A stretch of DNA of 64,000 nt from Hemileia vastatrix. Its lineage: Eukaryota; Basidiomycota; Pucciniomycetes; Pucciniales; Zaghouaniaceae. Positions 56,689-64,000 of this stretch are shown here, piece after piece. The DNA lies in NCBI GenBank assembly GCA_030280995.1, contig JASXTE010000002.1, positions 24,401,683 through 24,465,682 on the forward strand, in the 5' to 3' direction. Each line of letters starts with the position of its first letter. Position 1 is the stretch's first letter. Below the pieces are notes generated by a model. The model was not told the DNA's origin. It saw nothing but the letters and a program-made list of their open reading frames with translations, and ran no database searches. The translations under genes were made by a program, and so were the position numbers.

Positions 56689-57221
56689 AACCTCCTGTGA
56701 TGCCTGCCACTCTAGAAAAAAGACTTGCTTCAGACCTGGTCCATTGTACTCTGCAACTTCTTCTCCTTCCCCACAACCTGATCCACCTTCCACTAGTACC
56801 AAAAGATCCAGGCCATCTATCCTGATCCCCAGACTGGTCCACAAATTACACCCTCCAAAAAAGAGTGCCCAAACCACTACTACCGCTAGCTCTACCATCC
56901 CTGGTCCATCTGATGGTAAGCGCAAAACTTCTTCATACTGAATTTCAATCTGACAATTTTCTAGCTCTTTTTCCTCCTGACAGAAATGATGACAATGTGG
57001 GAACCATTGAAACACACCCACCTAACCCATTGCCCACCATTAAGAACAAATTTCAACAACATTCTTCTCAACAGAAGGATCTCTTATTAAACTACTTCCA
57101 ATCAACTCCTTCTAGGAACCCACAAGATCTTGAGAAAAGGAAGAACCTCATACACCAGTTCAAAACCAATGCTGAACATTTTGTTACATCTCTTGATTCT
57201 CTTCTGCCTCCTGACTCTTGA
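56689..57221 (+). pseudogene. antisense gene 1 in Gy-D: zinc-cluster-like protein, 5' exons unresolved
   Basis: Plus strand, opposite to pol. After the acceptor CATCCCTACAG (56688) the frame reads RTSCDACHSRKKTCFRPG, a CxxC-x5-KxC motif like half of a fungal Zn2Cys6 cluster, then a Ser/Pro/Thr-rich basic stretch. Intron 56916-56964 (GTAAGC, branch CTGAC, TTTTCTAG; 49 nt) joins in frame to ALFPPDRNDDNVGTIETH and a helical tail (FKTNAEHFVTSLDSLLPPDS), stop at 57221. The visible part is open throughout, but no start is identified, so it may be intact or 5'-truncated. Function unknown; a DNA-binding accessory protein is possible. Confidence 0.5.
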
Positions 57222-57297
57222 TTGATCTATTGACTTAGAAATAAAACAAAATCTTGACTTCTCCAGACTTCCTGAATGTATCCAATCATCATAAAAA

Positions 57298-57775
57298 AGT
57301 TCCTCAGTTTACAGTTTTGGGGGACTAATCCTCAGTTTTAAGTCTTGGGGGACTAGCAGCCCTCATTTTATAGTCTTGGGGGACTCAAAACCCTCAGTTT
57401 ACAGTCCTGGGGGACTAACAGCCTAAATAAAAATGACAGAACCAGGGATCAAAACATTTAAGACCCAAAGAAACAGACTAACATTCTGGAATAACTTTTC
57501 TACAGAGCATCCAGCTCATCAGTTACCCCCACACTTGCCTTAAAAAAATTCAGAGACTCCCCCTTGGATGCCCTCTGCCAGAATCACACCATCTTCTATT
57601 ATCATTTTATAGTCCTGAAGGACTCAACCATTGAAATCTACTCAGTTAATAGTCTTGGGGGACTATACCAGTGTTCAGTTTAAAGTCTTGATGGAATTTC
57701 CAGTGTTCAGTTTAAAGTCTTGACGGACTGCCTTCAAAATTTCAGTTTAAAGTCTTTACGGACTGATGCATAGCA
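57298..57775 (+). repeat. dispersed hairpin repeats CAGTTTA-AGTC-TGGGGGACT
   Basis: About nine units: near 57302, 57333, 57361, 57392, 57606, 57642, 57678, 57713 and 57748. The core AGTCC-TGGG-GGACT is a 5-bp hairpin in the best unit (near 57400). Related units recur at 60770 and 61028. Confidence 0.8.
57398..57590 (+). repeat. about 190-bp repeat, copy 1 of 3
   Basis: Shares with 60768-60960 and 61026-61220: a CAGTTTA-AGTC unit, AACAGAC, ACAGAGCA-CCAGCTCATCAG, TTACCCCCACACTTGCC and a CTAGAAGCCCCC-like tail. In this copy the left half of the hairpin (GGGGTAACTG) is degraded. Confidence 0.75.
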
Positions 57776-57899
57776 AAGGCGGCGCCGCCTCCATGCACAT
57801 TTCTCTTCAGCCAACCTGCTAAACTTCCATTCTTTCTTCACCATCTAAACATCACTGATAAATCAGTTTATTCATCTCTTTTCATTCCACTATTTCTTT

Positions 57900-59475
57900 T
57901 CACAGGTTATAGCTGGATCACCAATTTTTGACCCATTGGACCTTCCCTGCTTCACTGATCCTAAGAAATACTCTTGCAAACAGTGCATACACATGTGCAG
58001 ACCTTGAACATTCACTCTTCCTACTTCCCAGGCCAAATTCTATAACAGGGCCTGTGATTCTTGCAATTCCAAAAATAAAAGGTGTGACAGAGATTCCAAC
58101 TACCCAACACCTCTGCCTTCACCTTCACACAAATATATATCCTGATCACCTACCAGGTCACCAGAGATTGGACCTGCTTCTTTCTCTTTGTCATCTGCTC
58201 CTTCCAGAAGATCACACCGTTCTACTCCCAAGACTGTGCCTAAAAGACCAGCTTAATCTTCCAATGAATCTTCTTTCCTCTCAGCAACATCAGCAAAAAT
58301 GGCGCCAAAATAAACTCCTAGGCTGCTAGACCGCGTCCAGGTGGCTCTCCCGATGTTGGGCGGCCTGTCTGCCTCATCATAAAACAAAAGTCTGGCCCAG
58401 AACACCCAAATTCAGCCAGAAAACAACCAAAATCTTCCATCCAACACCAATAACTTAACACCACAACCTTCTAATGCTCCCAGAGCAATGCGTACCACCA
58501 CCATTTCTTCTTCCGTCAACACCAGAAACCCCAAAATCTCTATAAAGCTTCCTAAAGGACCCACTACAAACACCAGAACATCCAACACTGTTTCTAAACG
58601 CCAAACTCCTGTTACTTCAGGAGAAAACAACTTCACCTCTCCTCTGGCTGCCAATTATTCCCCTGATACTTCTTTTTCTTCTGGATCTTCATCCAGCAGA
58701 TCACCATCTCCTGGTCCTTCCCTCAATCAAACTAGCACTCCTCATCCAGCATCTACCAAAACTGCACCAAGAAATAATATAAACAATAACAACAACAACA
58801 GCCCTTCTGCTTCAACCAAGTCACAGACACCTCCCTCTTCTCCTTCATCTTCTCAACACCATTCAGAGGATGACCCCAAAAATCTATACCTCCATCTGGT
58901 GAACCCTCCTACAATACATATCCAACACTCTTCAGCCTTCCAGATTCCGGCTGCATACAAATTTGAGGATCTCCCAATCTGTAAGTACCAAAATAAAAAA
59001 ACAAAATTTAATTTCTTCAACAGAGAATAATTATTGAACCAATTCTTCTGTTTTCATTTGGAACCCCGCCTCCTGCAACTGAATTTGGAGCTGGCCAACC
59101 CCTAGAAACTACTTTGACGCTGGATTATGCTGATATGAAGCAACACCTAAGCATGATATGTTCTAACATGCTTAAGGCCTTTGTTCTCCATGGTCCGTTG
59201 AATGATTTTGAGATGAATCTGAGAAAACAACTCCTTGATGACCACTGAAAGATGTCTCGAATTATCAAGCACACTTTCCAGCACTCCATTCCTGCTTCTT
59301 CTTCTTCTTCCCACAATTTACCTTCTGACCCAGTTCCAGACCACTATAATCTGTATACTTTCTCCAGCCACCTGCACTACAAAGAACACAGTTCTACCTC
59401 TAATCCAAACAAGAAACAAAAACGCCAACACCATCCGGACCAACCGCCAGAGCCTTCTTCATCCTGTTATTAAAT
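57900..59475 (+). pseudogene. antisense gene 2 in Gy-D: zinc-cluster-like, Ser/Pro-rich protein (broken)
   Basis: Plus strand. LPCFTDPKKYSCKQCIH is followed, after a probable short intron ending CTTCCCAG (58031), by NRACDSCNSKNKRCDRDS, the same CxxC-x5-KxC motif as in antisense gene 1. Stops near 58147, 58255 and 58310 break the next part. A long Ser/Thr/Asn/Pro-rich frame runs 58488-59030. A donor GTAAGT sits at 58981. Beyond it FGTPPPATEFGAGQPLETTL, DYADMKQHLSMICSNMLK and NDFEMNLRKQLLDDH are clear protein, then after one stop KMSRIIKHTFQHS and a basic tail to 59475. The last intron cannot be joined without a one-base slip. The layout matches gene 1 in outline, so the two may be duplicates. 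Confidence 0.5.
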
Positions 59476-59544
59476 AAAAGAATTTAAAAAAAAATTACTA
59501 AATAGAAAGAAATAATAACAGCTAACAGATATATAAAAAATTTG

Positions 59545-59920
59545 TTTTATTTTATTTTATTTTTATTTTTATTTTTATTTTTATTTTTATTTTTATTTTT
59601 ATTTTTATTTTTATTTTTATTTTTATTTTTATTTTTATTTTTATTTTTATTTTTATTTTTATTTTTATTTTTATTTTTATTTTTATTTTTATTTTTATTT
59701 TTATTTTTATTTTTATTTTTATTTTTATTTTTATTTTTATTTTTATTTTTATTTTTATTTTTATTTTTATTTTTATTTTTATTTTTATTTTTATTTTTAT
59801 TTTTATTTTTATTTTTATTTTTATTTTTATTTTTATTTTTATTTTTATTTTTATTTTTATTTTTATTTTTATTTTTATTTTTATTTTTATTTTTATTTTT
59901 ATTTTTATTTTTATTTTTAT
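59545..59920. repeat. (TTTTTA)n microsatellite, about 60 units
   Basis: Uninterrupted hexamer array of about 365 bp, ending in CTACTTGACTAC. It yields an artificial open frame of alternating Phe and Leu. Perfect uniformity suggests recent expansion or assembly polishing. Confidence 0.95.
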
Positions 59921-59989
59921 CTACTTGACTACTAACATACTAAAAAAATTTAAAAATGATATTAGAATGAAATAAATAAAATAATATGA

Positions 59990-60260
59990 ACTAAATGATT
60001 AATACAAATGGTATCCCCCAGCCAATTGATAAGCTGATCCCCTGACACCTTACCCACATCCAAGTGCACCTTGAAGTGGATACACAATTAAATATTTTAA
60101 ATGAATTGAGATAAAAAAAAGAAATTAAAGAAAATAATGAAAATTGAAACACAGAAATAAATGAAATAAATAAAAAAGAATAAAGAGAATAGCAATGCCC
60201 GGCCAATTGATGAGCTTTTCCCTACCAACGCTTGCCCATATCCAGGTGACCCTGATGTGG
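59990..60260. repeat. two diverged direct repeats, no gene
   Basis: CAGCCAATTGATAAGCT (near 60019) and CGGCCAATTGATGAGCT (near 60200), each followed by CTTRCCCA-ATCCAGGTG-type sequence. A-rich spacer between. Confidence 0.6.
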
Positions 60261-60355
60261 TAACTCCATAATTTTTGTGATTTTTCCCTCTTTAGATCCT
60301 AATAACCCCCATAAAAAAATAAAAGAGAAAAAAGCAAATAATCTAAAACTACTAT

Positions 60356-60605
60356 CACCACACAATATGGGGGGCAGACTTGCTAGCAAGTCCGCAACCT
60401 TGGACCCAAACTCACCACAGATTAAACACAAATTGAGCTATTGACAAAGGAAATATACAATCAGGGATGAACACCAATCAGCAGGACAGTTTTAGGTGGG
60501 TGTTCAAGTAGAGTTCAGTATGGGTTCAGTCTGATTTCAGTGTGAGTTCCATCTCAGTTCAGGTTGGGGACTTGCTAGCAAGTCCACCCCCTATATTGTG
60601 TAGTG
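60356..60605. mobile_element. 250-bp MITE with palindromic arms
   Basis: Ends CACCACACAATATGGGGG and its inverse at CCCCCTATATTGTGTAGTG, flanked by TAT on both sides (60353-60355 and 60606-60608). Each arm holds a perfect palindrome GACTTGCTAGCAAGTC (60375-60390 and 60569-60584). The middle carries short TTCAGT-type repeats. CACTA-like ends and a 3-bp duplication. Confidence 0.8.
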
Positions 60606-60767
60606 TATCCAACACAACCATGAACAGAAAATTCAGAAAAAAAAAAGAAAAAGAAAAAGTCCAATCCAAAGAAATAATCACTGGGTGGGCTCCCTCCAAT
60701 AAGTAAAAATGATGGGAGACCACCAGTGATCTGCCGCCACTACAAGGAAACAAAGAAGCCATTCCAA

Positions 60768-60960
60768 AGCCAGTTTAAAGTCATAGTGGACTAAAACCTG
60801 AATAAGAAAAACCAGAACTAGGATTCAACTAGGACAAACAAAATACTTGAAACAGACATTATGGGGTAACTGTTCTACAGAGCAGCCAGCTCATCAGTTA
60901 CCCCCACACTTGCCAAAATAAAATCTAGAAGCCCCCCTGGGTATCTTCTAACAAAAACAC
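60768..60960 (+). repeat. about 190-bp repeat, copy 2 of 3
   Basis: Contains a 10-bp perfect hairpin GGGGTAACTG (60863-60872) / CAGTTACCCC (60895-60904) with a 22-nt loop. Confidence 0.8.
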
Positions 60961-61025
60961 AACATCCAACACAAAATCAAAACCAATAATTGTGAAGAGT
61001 AAGGCACTTGAAGACCAAAACAAAT

Positions 61026-61220
61026 ATCCAGTTTAAAGTCATAGAGGACTAAAACCTGTGAAGAAAAACCAATACTAGGGTTCAACCAAATTAAGAGAAG
61101 CGATTGGAAACAGACAATCTGGGGTAACTGTTAATAGAGCAGCCAGCTCATCAGTTACCCCCACACTTGCCAAGGCAAAATCTAGAAGCCCCAACCATGG
61201 GTACCTTCTAACAAAAGTTT
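61026..61220 (+). repeat. about 190-bp repeat, copy 3 of 3
   Basis: Hairpin GGGGTAACTG (61121-61130) / CAGTTACCCC (61152-61161) preserved, with a slightly shorter loop. It lies just beyond the end of Gy-D integrase. Confidence 0.8.
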
Positions 61221-61298
61221 CCAACAAAACAGATGCACAGCATCACCACAAAAAATCTAAATTTAAAGAATGGTTCATAGTTTATCCTCATTGCGGAG

Positions 61299-64000
61299 TC
61301 AATCTTCTTCACTTCTTGTGCCTCTAGGGTAAAACCTCTTCACCTGATCTGCAGCCACCCTCTTCTTTAGGAATGCGCTGTCCAACTATTCCAAAACATA
61401 AGAACCTCCAGAAACCTGAGATCTGACTTTGTAAGGTTCATTCCATCTGTCAGCAAACATTTTTCCCCACTGACTCTCCAAACTTCTATTATACACCAAA
61501 ACCAAACAACCAGGTTTCAAGGGATTCCTGAGTCTATGAGCCAACTTCTTGTCCCAGTACCTGACTGATTGATTCCTAATCTTAATCATTCTAAAGTATG
61601 CCTTCTCTTGACATTCCTCTCTACATTCAAACTGTTGCATCCTGGCACAGAGCAAATCTTCTGTTGAGTGCACGTCATCCCAATCAATTCCAAGATAAGA
61701 GACAGCTTTCAAGTCCACTGGTAGAACGGCTTTCTGACCAAACATTAACTCATAAGGAGAATAGCCAGTTGTCCTCTTCACAGTGACCCTATCAGCAAAT
61801 AAAACCAAGGGCAAATAATGCCTCCACTTTTCAGCACTATCTCCACACATCTTCACCAAAGCATTCTTGATAACTTGATGGCCTCTTTGGACCATGCCTT
61901 CAGCTTCAGGATAATACGGTGTAGCCACTCTAACTTTAGAACCAACACTAGTCACAGCTTCTTTAAATTCGGCACCAAACTCTGGCCCACCATCAACAGT
62001 CACCAACTTCATCAACCCATACCTATAAATCCACTCCTTCTTCAAAAACTCTGCCACATTCTTGGCAGTCAAAATAACCAGAGGCACTGCCTCAACACAA
62101 CCAGACAAATCATCCCTAGCAACAATCAAGTATTTATACCTGCCCTCTTTAATATGGACAGCATCCAGACTGACCCTTCCAAAAATAGTTGGTTTACCAG
62201 TAGCACGGCCCACCTCTTTAGGTTTCAAGTGACTTCTTCTTTGACATTCTTCACAAGATTGAACCCAACCCTGCACAGCCAACTTCATACCCGGCCACCA
62301 AAATCTGTCTGCTACTCTTCTATAAGTCTCCCCAAAGCCTCTATGACCAAGGTCTTCATGCAAAGACTTCAAAACCAATTCTTGACCCTTCTTCTGAGTC
62401 ACCACCACTTGAGGATTAGGATGTCTCCTTCTCATCAACCGCCTTCCTTACACATAAAATCCAGGACTCTTCTTCTTGATTGCCAACCAAGTATCATCAT
62501 CACAACTATCTGGCCTCTCCAAGGTCAACAGATATTCCACCAGGATAAAATAAAACCCAGACTGACCCCAGGTCTCATCTTCAAAATCCAACAAAACAAC
62601 ATCCAAGGGTACAACTCTGTCATCAAAATCACCAGTGTGAACATGAGCCAATTGAGCAGCCCAACCAGGACACCAATCCTTAAATTTTGGCACTTCCTTC
62701 TCTTTCCACTGAACCCTGTGAGAATCCAGTTCACTAACAAAAACACCCTTTTCAAATTTTGAGCTGTCCCAAACAACAACTCCATCTTCATCAACAAAAA
62801 CATCCTGATCACCAGAATCAAGATCAGATCCAGCCAGTTTAGCCTCTTGGGGGAGGTCAGAACAATCGTCCAGTTTAGCCTCATGGGGGAGGAAAGAAAA
62901 ATCCTCAGCACCCTTTGTGCTGGCCCTAATCACTGGAACATCTTCGTCAAACTCTTCAGAATCAGAATCCTCATCTGTAGGTGGCCTCCTTGATAATCCA
63001 TCAGGCATAGTAAAAGTTTTACCTGGTTTGTGTACCAGGTCAAAAGAAAAATGTTGAATAAATGCCACCCACCTAGTCATTGGAGCATTTGGAAGACTAG
63101 GTGTATTGATCATCTGAACCAAATATTTTTCATCCACCTGCATCTCAAAATGCTGCCCCCACAAAACCGTCTGTAGCTTCTTTAAAATTTTAGCTACACC
63201 AAACAATTCCAACTTAGGTTGAGAATACCTAGATTCCACCTCATTAAACACCACAGACTCATACCTTACTGGCCTGACCCTCCCATTCTTATCCTCCTGA
63301 GACAAATCAGCACCAGCAGCAATATAACTTGAGTCCACTGCCAGATAAATCTTTCCAGCACCAACACCATAATCCAACTTGTGAAGAATTATATCTTCAC
63401 CAACAACCTTTTTCAGCTTCTGAAAAGCCTCTTCACACTCGTCAGTCCATTCCCAATCTGCATCTTTTCTGGTCAACCTCCTTAAAAATGAAGCCAACAA
63501 AGAAAAATCCTTAATTAAAATCCTGACATATACACATACACCCAAAAATCCTCTGATTTCAGTAGTATTTTTAGGCCTTGGCCATGACTGAATTTTATTA
63601 ATCTTCTTCTTCGCCATAATCCTTCCCTCTTTACATACCACATGACCCAGAATTTCCAAAGCAGGAACACAACAACAGAATTTTGACCCTGAAATGGTCA
63701 AAACAGCCTCTTCAATCCTGAACAACACTCTCTCTAGAGTTATTGCATATTCCCACACAAACCTCCTTATGCCAGGGTTCTCCGATAACACCTCATTACC
63801 ATAATCAGTGGATGGTCCTTTAATTCCACCATCATCAATAAAAATACCAGCATGAGTAGGAACCTCATCCTGAAAAATCCAAGCCATCTGTGCTTGATAA
63901 ACTGCCACCGAATTAGTTGCTCCTTGAGGCAACCTAGTGAGCTGAAATCTTCCCAAAGGAGTCTCAAAAGTTGTGAGAGGCCTTGAATCCGTATGTAGTT
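61299..64000 (-). pseudogene. pol of Gy-D: RT, RNase H, integrase (two stops; 5' end outside window)
   Basis: Minus strand, entering at 64000. RT: LTRLPQGATNSVAVYQAQM and the active site FIDDGG (near 63835), with Phe-Ile in place of Tyr-X before DD; then LEILGHVV and WPRPKNTTEIRGFLG. RNase H: LAVDSSYIAAGADL (near 63340) and MPDGLSRRP. A long acidic linker (62990-62560). Integrase: HEDLGHRG and CEECQRRSH (zinc finger), SLDAVHI, VTVDGGPEFG and YYPEAEGMVQRGH (D, D, E present), then a C-terminal domain PLKPGCLVLVYNRSLE. In-frame stops at 62445 and 61386 are the only breaks; the frame then runs on to 61299. No chromodomain, so this is a different lineage from Gy-A, B and C. Confidence 0.9.

Larger units (their letters stand above)
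55449..64000 (-). mobile_element. Gy-D: Ty3/Gypsy element on the minus strand, 5' end outside the window
   Basis: The 3' LTR is at the left (55449-56537), with a purine tract against it on the minus strand. Integrase, RNase H and RT follow rightward (61299-64000). Between integrase and LTR lie about 4.75 kb with opposite-strand genes and repeats. It entered a Gy-B-family LTR. Because the other LTR is not visible, the link between the 3' LTR and this pol is inferred from order and orientation. Confidence 0.7.

Noticed and set aside
56473..57021. Minus-strand frames in the Gy-D 3' region
   Set aside because: They lack family motifs and lie opposite antisense gene 1, whose intron and CxxC motif support the plus strand.
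57298..57775. CRISPR-like spacing of hairpin repeats
   Set aside because: Units are degenerate, spacing is irregular, no cas genes are present, and the genome is eukaryotic; these are interspersed element repeats.
59542..59928. 128-codon Phe-Leu frame
   Set aside because: Pure product of the TTTTTA microsatellite.
61818..62762. 314-codon plus-strand frame opposite Gy-D pol
   Set aside because: Composition (Ser, Leu, His, Thr-rich) is the complement shadow of the pol frame, which has clear integrase and linker motifs.

Overview
Organism and overall character. The window is AT-rich, dominated by transposable elements, and reads as repeat-rich chromatin of a basidiomycete. A rust fungus (Pucciniales) is my best guess. 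The reasons are short introns, chromodomain Ty3/Gypsy elements, a degraded TET/JBP-type oxygenase riding in a DNA transposon, and a HARBI1-like transposase family. The taxonomic call is inference. Only one locus looks like an ordinary host gene: a MSS116-type DEAD-box RNA helicase at 13556-15745. Almost everything else is a mobile element or its debris, and most element genes are broken.

Layout. (1) 1-718: a 66-bp tandem repeat and a small broken ORF. (2) 719-9536: Gy-A, an old, complete Ty3/Gypsy chromovirus with LTRs and a 5-bp target duplication (TTATC). (3) 9545-10991, minus strand: a broken gag-protease fragment of a second Gypsy lineage (Gy-D type). (4) 11480-12526: a non-coding Harbinger-family deletion derivative. 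(5) 13556-15745: the helicase. (6) 16361-25296: Harb-1, a large Harbinger-like element carrying a broken coiled-coil gene, a broken TET/JBP-like oxygenase and a broken DDE transposase, with a 1078-bp solo LTR of the Gy-D lineage inside it. (7) 25299-54240: Gy-B-old, a decayed chromovirus. It is split by Harb-2 (itself holding a 198-bp MITE), by the full element Gy-B (28742-37431, TSD AATAA), by the full and youngest-looking element Gy-C (37613-46456), and by Cop-1, a gag-only copia-like element lodged in its 3' LTR (51955-54056). (8) 54269-54810: one foldback element inside another. (9) 54824-55448: part of a Gy-B-family LTR, cut by (10) 55449-64000: Gy-D on the minus strand, with its 3' LTR at the left and pol running off the right edge.

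How the parts work. Gy-A, Gy-B and Gy-C share one plan: LTR, a leader, gag, protease, RT, RNase H, integrase, a C-terminal chromodomain, a purine tract, LTR. In both the A/C and the B lineage the 5' part of gag is also open, or nearly so, in the +1 frame. That second frame encodes a coiled coil followed by a Trp-rich motif and a basic tail, and it looks better conserved than gag itself there. Gy-D has almost 5 kb between integrase and 3' LTR, with two genes of zinc-cluster type on the opposite strand, at least one with a clean 49-nt intron.

Most interesting points: the overlapping +1 ORF of the chromoviruses; the TET/JBP-like oxygenase inside a Harbinger-like element; the antisense zinc-cluster genes in Gy-D; an ORF filling most of each Cop-1 LTR; a leader intron in Gy-A/Gy-C; and a helicase whose catalytic arginines appear to have been lost through CpG-type transitions.
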